A stretch of DNA of 64,000 nucleotides from Blastococcus sp. MG754426. GTDB lineage: Bacteria > Actinomycetota > Actinomycetes > Mycobacteriales > Geodermatophilaceae. Location: positions 1-64,000 of the forward strand of contig NZ_SSXC01000010.1 in assembly GCF_021699055.1 (NCBI RefSeq), read 5' to 3'. The position numbers and the translations under genes are program-made. Below the pieces are notes generated by a model that was given only the letters and a program-made list of their open reading frames with translations, was not told the origin of the DNA and did no database searches. This document shows positions 34,056-42,516 of the stretch, piece after piece. Every line of letters starts with the position of its first letter. Within the stretch, counting starts at the first letter, position 1.

Positions 34056-34300
34056 CGTGCCCGCCTGCACGGCGTCCAGCTGACCGACCACCGCGCTGGT
34101 CGCGTTGACGCCGGTGGTGACCGATCCGGTGCCGGCCTGGGTGCCGGCGATCTGCTCGGAGACCCGGCTGGTCGCCTCGGCGGGTCTCCCGCGCGAGTTT
34201 CCCGACCTCGTTGGCCACCACGGCGAAGCCCTTGCCCGACTCCCCGGTGCGGGTGGCCTCGATCGTGGCGTTCAGCGCGAGGCCGGTTGCGTTCTGTGAC
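34056..34300 (-). pseudogene. Remnant of a methyl-accepting chemotaxis receptor signalling domain
   Basis: Minus-strand translation gives [20 protein letters not shown], then [12 protein letters not shown], the conserved hairpin tip of MCP signalling domains. A single extra C near 34186-34192 breaks the frame. After removing it the reading continues as [20 protein letters not shown], then [20 protein letters not shown]. No start, ligand-binding, membrane or HAMP region precedes it, and the C-terminal helix is missing, so only about 80 residues survive. It lies in the 318-base gap between the CDGSH and carrier genes. No cheA, cheW or flagellar gene is in this window. Confidence 0.85.
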
Positions 34301-34370
34301 CCCGATCGCACAGGATGCGCGGGACGTCCTGCCCGGCGGGCTCCCCGGCCGGTGCCCGATCGGAGGATCC

Positions 34371-35264
34371 ATGGATTCCGCGCTCACCGCCGTCGCGCTG
34401 CCGCTCGCGCTGGCCGTCGTCATGTTCGGGTTGGGCCTCTCGCTCACCGTCGGCGACTTCACCCGCATCGCCCGGCAGCCGAAGGCGGTCGTGGTCGCCC
34501 TCGCGCTGCAGCTGCTCGTCCTGCCCGTGGTGTGCTTCGGCCTGGTGCTGCTGTTCGACCTGCCGCCGCTGCTCGCGGTCGGGATGCTGCTGCTCGCGGC
34601 CTCGCCCGGCGGCACCACCGCGAACCTGTTCAGCCACCTCTACCGGGGTGACGTCGCGCTCAACATCAGCCTCACCGCGCTGAACTCCGTCATCGCCGTC
34701 GTCACCCTGCCGGTGGTCACCAACCTGGCGATCGGGTGGTTCGACCCGCCGGGCGCCGGCAGCCTCGGGCTGCAGTTCGGCAAGACGGTGCAGGTGTTCG
34801 CGATCGTGCTCGTCCCCGTGGCCCTCGGCATGCTGGTGCGCCGGTCGGCGCCCGGCTTCGCCGACCGCTCGGACAAGCCGGTGCGCATCCTGTCGGCGGT
34901 GGTCCTCGCCCTGGTCATCGTCGGCACGATGGTGGCCGAGCGGGAGAACGTGGGGAGCTACCTGCGCGACGTCGGCCTGCCGGCGCTCGCGTTCTGCCTC
35001 GCCAGCCTCGCCGTCGGGTACAGCGTGCCCCGGCTGCTCGGCATCGGGCAGCGGCAGGCGATCGCCAGCTCCTTCGAGATCGGCGTGCACAACAGCACGC
35101 TGGCGATCGCCGTGGCCATCAGCGTGCTCGACAGCGTGGAGCTGGCCGTGCCCGCCGCCGTCTACGGCGTGCTGATGTTCCCGGTGGCCGCGGCGTTCGG
35201 CTGGCTGATCACCCGCAACCGGGCTACCGCCCCGCAGCGCGACGAGGCGGTGCCGGCCGGGTAG
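34371..35264 (+). CDS. Bile acid:sodium symporter-family carrier
   Basis: 297 residues from ATG 34371 with GGAGGA just upstream. About ten helices: [20 protein letters not shown], then [20 protein letters not shown]-like ([20 protein letters not shown]), [20 protein letters not shown] and [28 protein letters not shown] and EIGVHN are the sodium-site motifs of the SBF/BASS family. Its substrate could be a bile-acid-like organic anion, pantoate or another carboxylate and is not deducible. It is transcribed convergently with the next gene (12 bases between stops). Confidence 0.88.
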   Translation: MDSALTAVALPLALAVVMFGLGLSLTVGDFTRIARQPKAVVVALALQLLVLPVVCFGLVLLFDLPPLLAVGMLLLAASPGGTTANLFSHLYRGDVALNISLTALNSVIAVVTLPVVTNLAIGWFDPPGAGSLGLQFGKTVQVFAIVLVPVALGMLVRRSAPGFADRSDKPVRILSAVVLALVIVGTMVAERENVGSYLRDVGLPALAFCLASLAVGYSVPRLLGIGQRQAIASSFEIGVHNSTLAIAVAISVLDSVELAVPAAVYGVLMFPVAAAFGWLITRNRATAPQRDEAVPAG

Positions 35265-35276
35265 CCGGGGGCGCGC

Positions 35277-36290
35277 TCAGGCCGCCAGGGCCGCCTGCCC
35301 GCGCAGGCCGGAGGCGCCGGCCTCCCACGCGCCGAGGAGGTGGTGGGCCGCCAGGCCGTCCATGGCCAGCGAGCTGGCCGCCCCGAACAGCACGTCGGGC
35401 AGCAGCTCCGGCTCCGCGGCGACCAGCGAGCCGCACATGTCCACCGAGGCGATCTGCTCGTGCACCGCGTCGGCCTCCACGTGCTCGTCGTAGAACACGG
35501 TGGTGCGCTCGTCGAAGCCCAGCCGGCGCAGCCCGGCCGAGTAGCGCCGGCTGGGCTCGGAGGAGGTCATCTCCACCGTCGCCAGGTGGCCCAGCGCCGC
35601 ACCCCGCCAGCGGCGGTGCAGGCCGAACAGCGACATCGTGTTGACCGACGCGAACGCCACGGCCGGAGCCTCGTCCCACAGCGCCCCGTAGCCCGGGTCC
35701 AGCCCCAGGTCCCGCAGCAGCCCGGCGAACAGCTCGCTGTGCATCCGTTCGGCCGACCCGCCGCCGTACTCGTCGGCCTGGATCTCGACCATGGCGGCCT
35801 TGGCCCGCCCGGACAGCCGGGGGACGGCGAAGGTGTGCGGGTCGGCCTCCTTGAGGTGGTAGACCGAGCGGAGGACGAGGTACTCCCGCCACTGCTCCAG
35901 CGTGCCCTGCTTGGCCATGTAGGCCGAGAGCGAGGGGCCGTCGTCGGCGGCGATGAGCGCGGTGAGCTGCTGGTCGACCGGGTCGCCGCTGACGGCGACC
36001 TCGCCCACCAGCCCGCGCAGCCCGGCCAGGTGCGCCCGCTCCAGCCCGGCGCGCAGGCGCAGCAGCTCGGGGTGCCACTCCCACTCCTCGGGGACGCCGT
36101 CGAACCCGCGGTAGTGGAGCTCGTAGCAGATGGCGAGGCCCAGCTGCAGGTCGTCGTCGGTCAGCACCCCGGCGGGGTCGGCGTCCAGGCGGGCGGCGTA
36201 CCCCACCGTCGCCGCCGAGAGGTCCGAGCCGCTGGTGAGGTCACGGGCGAGGGTGTCGCTGAGCGGGCCGCGTGGTTCGGGCAGGCGCAT
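35277..36290 (-). CDS. Iron-containing redox enzyme (haem-oxygenase-like fold)
   Basis: 337 residues from ATG 36290; ATG 36302 is also possible. The segments LGLAICYELHYRGFDGVPEE, VYHLKEADPHTFAVPRLSGR, MVEIQADEYGGGSAERMHSE and TTVFYDEHVEADAVHEQIAS carry the Glu/His/Asp residues expected for a di-iron centre in the HO-like di-metal oxidase superfamily (annotated 'iron-containing redox enzyme'). There is no signal peptide. The reaction is unknown; relatives include enzymes of fatty-acid and natural-product oxidation. It is alone on its strand and divergent from the DUF1353 gene. Confidence 0.82.
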   Translation of the reverse strand: MRLPEPRGPLSDTLARDLTSGSDLSAATVGYAARLDADPAGVLTDDDLQLGLAICYELHYRGFDGVPEEWEWHPELLRLRAGLERAHLAGLRGLVGEVAVSGDPVDQQLTALIAADDGPSLSAYMAKQGTLEQWREYLVLRSVYHLKEADPHTFAVPRLSGRAKAAMVEIQADEYGGGSAERMHSELFAGLLRDLGLDPGYGALWDEAPAVAFASVNTMSLFGLHRRWRGAALGHLATVEMTSSEPSRRYSAGLRRLGFDERTTVFYDEHVEADAVHEQIASVDMCGSLVAAEPELLPDVLFGAASSLAMDGLAAHHLLGAWEAGASGLRGQAALAA

Positions 36291-36391
36291 GATCGCCAGC
36301 ATGCCCACCGGTGGCCGGTTCGATGCACCGGGAGGGTGTGATGTCACCCGGCCGGTCCGCGGGCGCCGGGCGACCGCGGGGAGGGGGAGCG

Positions 36392-36931
36392 GTGCCGTTC
36401 GAGTCCGACGACGTCGTGGTGCGGCGGCTGGACGCCGACCGCTGGGAGCTGGTCGAGCCGCTGGTGTACCGGGGCAGGCGCGACCGTTTCGTCGTCCCGG
36501 CGGGCTTCCCCACCGACTTCGCCACCGTCCCCCGGGTGGTGGTGTGGCTGGTGCCGCGGTTCGGGCGGTACACCGCCGCAGCGATCCTGCACGACTGGCT
36601 GGTCACCGCGGGCATCGCCGGCGGCGTGGTGACCGGCCGGGAGGCCGACGGCGTCTTCCGGCGGGTGCTGCGGGAGAGCGGCGTGCCGGTGCTGCGCCGC
36701 TGGCTGATGTGGTGCGCCGTCCGGTGGAGCGCCCTCGGTCACCCGCTGCGGGGCGACGGGTGGTGGCGCAGCGCGCCCGGTGTCGTCGGCATCTCGCTGC
36801 TCGCGGCGCCGGTGGTCGTCCCGCCGGCCGTGCTCATCGCCGTCTCGCTGACCGTGTACGGGCTCGCCGAGGCGGCGGTGGGCGTCGTCACCGGGCGCCG
36901 GCCGGAGGACGCCGGGTCGATGCGGACCTGA
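36392..36931 (+). CDS. DUF1353 protein
   Basis: 179 residues from GTG 36392 with GGAGGGGG upstream; an ATG at 36311 is less likely. LVYRGRRDRFVVPAGFPTDF, then ATVPRVVVWLVPRFGRYTAA and AILHDWLVTAGIAGGVVTGR, match DUF1353, including the conserved PAGFPTDFA and HDWL. The C-terminal third has one or two membrane helices (ISLLAAPVVVPPAVLIAVSL). DUF1353 occurs in phages and bacteria with an unproven wall-related role. No phage gene is nearby, so it is chromosomal here. Confidence 0.75.
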   Translation: MPFESDDVVVRRLDADRWELVEPLVYRGRRDRFVVPAGFPTDFATVPRVVVWLVPRFGRYTAAAILHDWLVTAGIAGGVVTGREADGVFRRVLRESGVPVLRRWLMWCAVRWSALGHPLRGDGWWRSAPGVVGISLLAAPVVVPPAVLIAVSLTVYGLAEAAVGVVTGRRPEDAGSMRT

Positions 36932-36941
36932 GGCGGGGCGG

Positions 36942-38918
36942 TCAGCCGGCCGCCAGGTAGGCGTCGAGAGCGGCGGCGAGCTGCGCGTGGCCGGTCGCGG
37001 TCGGGTGGACGCCGTCACCGGACATCCCGAACTGCGGCAGGTCGGAGAGGTCGGCGAACGCGTGGCCCTGCTCCGCCGCGACCCCGGCCATGGCCTCGAG
37101 GTAGGCATCCCACGCGGCCGCCGGGACGTCCGTGCGCGGCGGGTAGCCGACGACCAGCACCGACGGGTCCGGGCCGGCGTCCGGGCCGAGCAGGTGCGCG
37201 ATCGTCGTGGTGAGGTACCCGCGGAAGTCGGCGGCGCTGAACCCGGCGACGACGTCGTTGTAGCCGAGCGCGACCACGACCAGGTGCGGCGCGGCGGCGG
37301 CGACGGCCTGGCCGTGCTGCGGCGCGGTGGGGCGGTGGGCGTAGTCCTCGGCCTGCCAGCCGGAGTGGCCGGCCTCCCACAGGCGGACGCCGGCGGCCTC
37401 GTCACCGTCGTACACGCTGATGCCCTCGACGAGCACCGTCCGGCCGCTGGTGTTGGTGAGCGTGACGGTGTGCGTGCCGCGGGGGAGCGGGGGCGAGGTC
37501 CAGCTGCCGCCGTCCCTCGGCGTCCAGTCGCTGCCCGTCGTGGACACCGGGGTGCCGGGCCCGCCGTCGACGGAGACGGTGACGGTGCCGGTGTTCCGGC
37601 TGCTGGCGTAGTGGAGCTCGAACGACGTGCCGGTGAAGGTGGTGGCCATCGAGTTGCCGACGCCGGAGGGCATGTGGTTGGCGCGCATGCCGAACCCGTA
37701 CTGCGAACCCAGCGTCGGCGTCCCGCCGAAGGTGAAGCGGTCGGCCATGCCGCCGGCGGCGTAGTAGGCCGGCACGTAGCCCTCGCCCCCGGGGACGCCG
37801 GCCGGCTGGTAGCGGTCGCGCAGCAGCCGCAGCAGCACGTCCACCCACCGGTTGCCCTTCCCGACGTCGCGCCCCTCGGTGACCGAGTCGCCGACGACGA
37901 CGACGTCGAGCGGGCCGCGCCCGGCGGCGCTGTCGGCGCGCGCGGCGCGGAAGGCGGCCAGCGCCGCGGAACCGGCCGGAGGTGTCGCCGTCGGGACAGC
38001 GGTGGTGGTGGGCGCGGTGGTGGTGGGCGTGGAGGTCGGCGCGAGGAGGGGGGAGGTCGCGATCTCCTGCGCCGCCTGCAGGAGCAGGGGGCGGTAGCCG
38101 GTGCCGGTGTGGATCCGCGAGGCCTCCTTCAGCGCCGACAGGGACGGGCTGACGCCGCGGTGGAGCAGGCGCGCCGCGTCGAAGTCGCAGGCGAGGTCCC
38201 GGGCGAGGCAGAGGTCGAGGACCGGCGGCGTGGCGGCCACGTCGCGCCCGCCCGGCTGCAGGGCGGTGCGCACGCCCTGCGCGGTCGCCGCCGCCGTGCC
38301 GCGACGGGTGGCGGCGGTCTGCGCCACGCGGTCGCCGTCGGCCACCAGCACGGTGGCGGCGACGCGCGAGAGCAGGGCCGTGCGACCGTCGTCCGCGAGC
38401 CGCGCCAGCGCACCGTGCAGCGCCATGGCGCCCTGCGAGTACCCGGCCAGGACGAAGGTCGTACCCGCGCAGCGGGTGTGCAGGGCGGTCATCTGCTCGA
38501 CGGCGGAGGTCATGCCCTGGTCGACGCTGCGGGTGTAGGTCGCCAGGTTGCCCGTCCGGTAGCGCTCCATCGCCGCATCGCGCCGGGCGGGGTCGGCCAG
38601 CGCGGTCAGCTCGCTCCGCGTCGGGGTCAGCACGCCGATCGAGGTGGGCGAGTGCGCGACGGCCAGGCTCTGCACCGCGAGGGCACCGCCGTACCGGGCG
38701 GTGAGCTCGCGCTCCAGGGAGTCGGCGAAGTAGTCCGCGTTCGTCCCCATGCCGCGGTTGGTCGTCGTGACGGTGTCCGTGGAGCCGCGCGCCCCGACGA
38801 TGGCGACGTCCGGGCAGTCGTCCGCCGCCGACCCGGCGGCGAGGGTGACGACGGCGGACGAGGTGAGCAGCGCGACGACGCCCACGGCCGTCAGCGCGCT
38901 CCGGCGTGCAAGGCCCAC
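36942..38918 (-). CDS. Secreted cutinase-SGNH hydrolase fusion
   Basis: 658 residues from GTG 38918, chosen for the GGGGGGAT ribosome-binding site. After a signal peptide (about 1-30) a cutinase-family domain (to about 275) shows IVGARGSTDT, nucleophile Ser in LAGYSQGAMALHGA, and Asp and His in CLARDLACDFDA and RIHTGTGY. A Thr/Pro linker follows (PTSTPTTTAPTTT). The C-terminal SGNH hydrolase (about 325-658) has VVVGDSVTEGRDVGKGNRW, LGYNDVVAGF and MSGDGVHPTATGH, with an inserted beta-sandwich (SFELHYASSRNTGTVTVSVD). Both catalytic sets look intact. It would act on polyesters, lipids or acetylated glycans outside the cell. Confidence 0.88.
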   Translation of the reverse strand: MGLARRSALTAVGVVALLTSSAVVTLAAGSAADDCPDVAIVGARGSTDTVTTTNRGMGTNADYFADSLERELTARYGGALAVQSLAVAHSPTSIGVLTPTRSELTALADPARRDAAMERYRTGNLATYTRSVDQGMTSAVEQMTALHTRCAGTTFVLAGYSQGAMALHGALARLADDGRTALLSRVAATVLVADGDRVAQTAATRRGTAAATAQGVRTALQPGGRDVAATPPVLDLCLARDLACDFDAARLLHRGVSPSLSALKEASRIHTGTGYRPLLLQAAQEIATSPLLAPTSTPTTTAPTTTAVPTATPPAGSAALAAFRAARADSAAGRGPLDVVVVGDSVTEGRDVGKGNRWVDVLLRLLRDRYQPAGVPGGEGYVPAYYAAGGMADRFTFGGTPTLGSQYGFGMRANHMPSGVGNSMATTFTGTSFELHYASSRNTGTVTVSVDGGPGTPVSTTGSDWTPRDGGSWTSPPLPRGTHTVTLTNTSGRTVLVEGISVYDGDEAAGVRLWEAGHSGWQAEDYAHRPTAPQHGQAVAAAAPHLVVVALGYNDVVAGFSAADFRGYLTTTIAHLLGPDAGPDPSVLVVGYPPRTDVPAAAWDAYLEAMAGVAAEQGHAFADLSDLPQFGMSGDGVHPTATGHAQLAAALDAYLAAG

Positions 38919-39240
38919 GACATCCCCCCGCGACCGGGACGGGCACCGCAGGACGGGAGAGGGCCGCCGGGTGCGCATCCACCTGAGGGTGCGGACGCTA
39001 CGCCGCGGCGCGGTCCCCGGCTACGGCCCCGCGACCGGCCGGCGCGGGCCGCGTGCCTGCACCACCGTCCGCCCGCCCTGCGGACGCTCGTGCTGGTGCT
39101 GCGGGCCAGCATCGACCTCGACGTCGAGAAGACCGTGGCGATCGTGGCGGCGGTGCCGGCCGAGCCCCCGGTAGGGCCGCGCGGCGATGCCGGCTGCTGC
39201 CGTCGGCGCAGCACCTGGCGTGGTCCAGGTCCGGCCGACT
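38919..39240. other. Gene-free 322-base interval
   Basis: I see no convincing gene. Frames on both strands are short and of shadow-like composition (one stretch translates LRASIDLDVEKTVAIVAAVP but has no start, stop spacing or family). The interval holds the upstream region of the cutinase-SGNH gene on one side and the 3' flank of the response regulator on the other. Confidence 0.5.
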
Positions 39241-39987
39241 TCACCACCGGGCGGAGACGGCCGGCGCCGGTGGGACGTCCTCCGTCCGGGAGGCCGGTCG
39301 TCCGGTCGCCGGATCCTGGGGCACGATGCCCTGCTGGACTGCGTACAGCGCGGCCTGAGTGCGCGACCGCAGCCCCACCTTGTTCAGGATGCTGCTGACG
39401 TGGGTCCGGGTCGTGCGCTCGCTGATCCCCAGCCGCGAGGCGATCTCCCGATTGGACATCCCGGCGGCCACCAGGCCCAGCACGTCGAGCTCCCGAGGGC
39501 TGAGAGCGCTCAGCGCGGCCCTGCCGGGTGCGCTGAATGCCCGCGCGAGTTGCCGGGAGACCGCCGGTCCGAGCGGCATCTCCCCGTGGTGGGCCCTGCG
39601 GATCCCGTCGGCCACCTCGTCCGCCTCGGCATCCTTGAGCAGGTACCCGGAGGCGCCGGCTTCCAGGGCGCTGCGGATTCGGTCCACCTCGCTGTAGCTG
39701 GTCATGGCGACCACCGCCATCCCGGCGTACCGCTGTGTCAGGAGCCGCGTGGTGGTGACGCCGTCCGTGCCGGGCATGACCAGATCCATCAGCACGACGT
39801 GCGGGGCTCGGCCCTCGGCGACCAGCGCGGCCACGAGGTCCACGGCGGCTCGGCCGTCACCGGCCTCGCCGACGATCTCGATGTCGTCGACCAGCTCCAG
39901 GTAGCCGCGCAGGCCCCGCCGCACCATCCCGTGATCGTCGACGAGGCAGACCCGGATCCGGTCGCCCCTCGGCTGGGGCTCGTTCAT
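39241..39987 (-). CDS. NarL/FixJ-family response regulator
   Basis: 248 residues from ATG 39987, overlapping the kinase stop (ATGA). The receiver has VCLVDDHGMVRRGLRGYLEL, the phospho-Asp in VVLMDLVMPGTDGV, Thr/Ser in VVAMTSYSE and Lys in GYLLKDAEADE. The LuxR-type helix-turn-helix is ALSPRELDVLGLVAAGMSNR, then EIASRLGISERTTRTHVSSI. All phosphorylation residues are present. It pairs with the GAF-domain kinase upstream. The target genes are unknown; the kinase resembles DevS/DosS, so a redox or oxygen stimulon is possible. Confidence 0.93.
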   Translation of the reverse strand: MNEPQPRGDRIRVCLVDDHGMVRRGLRGYLELVDDIEIVGEAGDGRAAVDLVAALVAEGRAPHVVLMDLVMPGTDGVTTTRLLTQRYAGMAVVAMTSYSEVDRIRSALEAGASGYLLKDAEADEVADGIRRAHHGEMPLGPAVSRQLARAFSAPGRAALSALSPRELDVLGLVAAGMSNREIASRLGISERTTRTHVSSILNKVGLRSRTQAALYAVQQGIVPQDPATGRPASRTEDVPPAPAVSARW

Positions 39988-41966
39988 CGCGGACCGCCCG
40001 GTGGCTCCATCCGGGCCCGCACGGCCGTGCGGCTGGCGGCCGGCGGCAGAGGGACGGTGGCGGAGAGGCGGGTGCCCCGGCCGGGACTGGAGTCCACCTG
40101 GAGGACTCCGCCCAGCTGCCGGACCCTCTGGGCCATCGTGGACAGCCCCAGATGGCCGGGTTGGCCAGCGCAGGGGTCGAAGCCAGCGCCGTCGTCGACG
40201 ATCTCGACCAGCAACCCTGGCGGCTCTGTGCGTCTACGTCCCAGCCGCACCGTCGCTCTGCTCGCCCCGGAGTGCTTGGCGATGTTCGCGAGCGCCTCCT
40301 GCACCACCCGGTACACCTGTTCCTCGACCTCGCAGGGCAGGCGGATCCGCTTCTTCGGCACCCGGACCTCGACGGCGATCCCGGTCCGTCCGCTCATTCC
40401 CTCGGCCTGCTTGCTGACCGCTGCCGCCAGGCCCTCCTGCCGCAGCGCTTCCGGGCGCAACTCGAAGATCAGGGCGCGCATCTCCGAGTGTGCCGCTTGG
40501 GTCAGCTGGCGCAGGTAGCTCAACCGCTCGCCCAGCGGTCCGTCGGCCGGCAGCCCCGTGCGTTCGAGCAGCAGCTGCGCGGTGCGGGTCTCGAGGGTCA
40601 TCGAGAACAACGCCTGGGAGACGGAGTCGTGCAGCTCGCGGGCGAGGCGGTGACGGGCCTCCAGCGCCAGCCGTCGCTGCGCCTCGTCGAACAGTCGCGC
40701 ATTCTCGATCGCCACGCCGGCCTGCGCGGCCAGTGTGACCACGGCGCGCTCGTCCCCCTCGGTGAAGTCGGTGCCGCCACGCTTCTCGGTCAGGTAGAGG
40801 TTGCCGTAGACCCGGCCCCGCACGCTGATCGGCACACCCAAGAACGAGGTCATCGGCGGGTGCTGCGGCGGGAAGCCGACCGACCTCGGATCGTCCTGGA
40901 TGCGGCTCAGCCGCAGCGGACGGGCGTCGGTGATGAGCGCGCCGAGGATGCCGCGGCCGATGGGCAGGCGGCCGATCGCGTCACGCTGTTCGTCAGGGAC
41001 GCCGTGGGTGATGAAGTCCTCGAGCCGGCCGTCCCCGCCGAGCACCCCGACCGCCCCGTAGCGGGCGTCGGCGACGTCACAGGCCAGCTCCACGATCTTG
41101 CTGAGCACCGCTGGCAAGGAGAGCTCGGATGCCAGCGCCAGCCCCGCCGCGATCAGACCCTCATCGCGGCGGGACGACGCGGAGGCGTCGGCGAGCAGTC
41201 GGGCGTTGTCCACGGCGGTGGCGGCCTGGTCGGCGACGGCAGCGAGGAACCGGAGCTCCTCCCCGTCCGGAGGCGCCCCCCGCCAGAACGTCTCGATCGC
41301 GCCGACGGCCTGGTTGCGGGCGATCATCGGGATCGCCACGATGCTTCGCCACTCCAGGTCGCCGTCGAGGTGTTCCAGCAACCGGAGCGCCGGGTGGTCG
41401 CGCTCTCGGTCGACCACCACCGTCCGCCGGCCGCGGAACGCGGACAGCGTGGGCAGGACCTCGTCGCAGAGGCGAAGCGCCCGCCGGACGCGTTCTGCGT
41501 AGTCACGCGGTAGGGACGCAGTGCCGGCACCCCGCAGCTGCGCCGGATCTCCCTCGAGGACGATCGCCGCGCACGCGCTCGTCTCCGAGGACCCCACCAG
41601 GCACTCGGCGACCGTCTTCAGCGTGGCCTCGAGCGTCTCGGCCCGCGCCACCCGGGTCGCGACCTGGCTCAGCACGGCCAGCCGGCGCGTCGTCCGTCGT
41701 CGCTCGATGACGTCCCGGACCGTGTGCCGGACCAGCGGCTGCCCGGGCACCTCCGACGGGTAGTCGGTGTTCTCGACACCCCCCGGCGCTGCGTCACCGG
41801 CCGAGGCGCTGGCGCGGAGCCGCGGGACCTGGCCCCCAGGCGCCGGGAAGCTCCCCACCGGACGATCGCACCCCGCACCGCGCGTTGCGCCGCCGGCCGG
41901 GTCGACGTGCAGGGTCTGCTGGTCGTCGGTCACCACGGTCACGGCGGCGGGGAGGCCATCGACCAT
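39984..41966 (-). CDS. GAF-GAF-HisKA_3 sensor histidine kinase (DevS/DosS-like)
   Basis: 660 residues if ATG 41966 is used; later GTG starts are possible, so the N-terminus is uncertain. The first GAF domain (about 110-260) includes LEATLKTVAECLVGSSETSA and SIVAIPMIARNQAVGAIETF. The second (about 285-430) has PIGRGILGALITDARPLRLS, then GFPPQHPPMTSFLGVPISVR and GNLYLTEKRGG, very like the sensing GAF of mycobacterial DevS/DosS. The kinase core has the phospho-His in RLARELHDSVSQALFSMTL and the ATP-binding residues in VQEALANIAKHSGASRATVR and GAGFDPCAGQPGHLGLSTM. No membrane helix is seen. It probably senses a small ligand in the cytoplasm. Haem binding is not shown by sequence alone. Confidence 0.88.
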   Translation of the reverse strand: MVDGLPAAVTVVTDDQQTLHVDPAGGATRGAGCDRPVGSFPAPGGQVPRLRASASAGDAAPGGVENTDYPSEVPGQPLVRHTVRDVIERRRTTRRLAVLSQVATRVARAETLEATLKTVAECLVGSSETSACAAIVLEGDPAQLRGAGTASLPRDYAERVRRALRLCDEVLPTLSAFRGRRTVVVDRERDHPALRLLEHLDGDLEWRSIVAIPMIARNQAVGAIETFWRGAPPDGEELRFLAAVADQAATAVDNARLLADASASSRRDEGLIAAGLALASELSLPAVLSKIVELACDVADARYGAVGVLGGDGRLEDFITHGVPDEQRDAIGRLPIGRGILGALITDARPLRLSRIQDDPRSVGFPPQHPPMTSFLGVPISVRGRVYGNLYLTEKRGGTDFTEGDERAVVTLAAQAGVAIENARLFDEAQRRLALEARHRLARELHDSVSQALFSMTLETRTAQLLLERTGLPADGPLGERLSYLRQLTQAAHSEMRALIFELRPEALRQEGLAAAVSKQAEGMSGRTGIAVEVRVPKKRIRLPCEVEEQVYRVVQEALANIAKHSGASRATVRLGRRRTEPPGLLVEIVDDGAGFDPCAGQPGHLGLSTMAQRVRQLGGVLQVDSSPGRGTRLSATVPLPPAASRTAVRARMEPPGGPR

Positions 41967-42144
41967 CGCGACGAGGGTGCCGCCCCTGGACGTCGCCAGC
42001 CGGGGGTCGCACGCAGCAGCGGCACCCGTGTCGCTCGACCTGTCCACCGGCGACCACCACCCACACGGTCTGGTCTGCCCAACCGTACCCGGGCGCGGGG
42101 CCCCCGGTCCGGCCCTCCGCTGGTGCACGCTCTCGCTGGCGACC

Positions 42145-42516
42145 CTAGTGCGCGGGCATCTGCTGCATCGCCACGAAGAGGTAGGCGCGCTCGGCCCGCA
42201 GGGTCGGGCCCAGGTAGGCGCCGTCGAACCCCCAGGTGCGCGTGGCACCGTCCCCGACGCCGAAGTCGGTGGTGCCGGTGGTGGCGCGCAGCTCGAAGAC
42301 CCGGGTGCCTTCCTCGATGCGGGACGGCGCGAGCGGCGGGATGGCCAGCGGCCGGTCGAAGGCGACCTGGCCGGTGGTGTCGGTCGCGGCGCGCGCCCAG
42401 GTCACCGCGAGCGCACCGACCGCGGCCAGGGTGAGGACGAGCAGGACGGGCAGCGCGCGCACGGCCCACCGCCGGACGGGGCGCCGGGGGCGGAGGGGAG
42501 TGGTGGCGCTGGTCAT
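42145..42516 (-). pseudogene. Truncated multicopper oxidase, N-terminal remnant
   Basis: The 123 residues from ATG 42516 (overlapping the monooxygenase stop) open with a membrane anchor (ALPVLLVLTLAAVGALAVTW). Then come LAIPPLAPSRIEEGTRVFEL, TTDFGVGDGATRTWGFDGAY and LGPTLRAERA, the opening strands of a multicopper oxidase cupredoxin domain. The frame ends nine residues later; all copper-binding HxH motifs and the other two domains (about 350 residues) are missing. The conserved start and clean coupling suggest decay after a deletion on the kinase side. Confidence 0.75.

Noticed and set aside
38919-39240. A small gene translating LRASIDLDVEKTVAIVAAVP
   Set aside because: No ribosome-binding site, no clear start and no family; too weak to call.
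41967-42144. Continuation of the multicopper oxidase beyond its stop in another frame
   Set aside because: No cupredoxin motif or copper ligand appears in any minus-strand frame of this interval.
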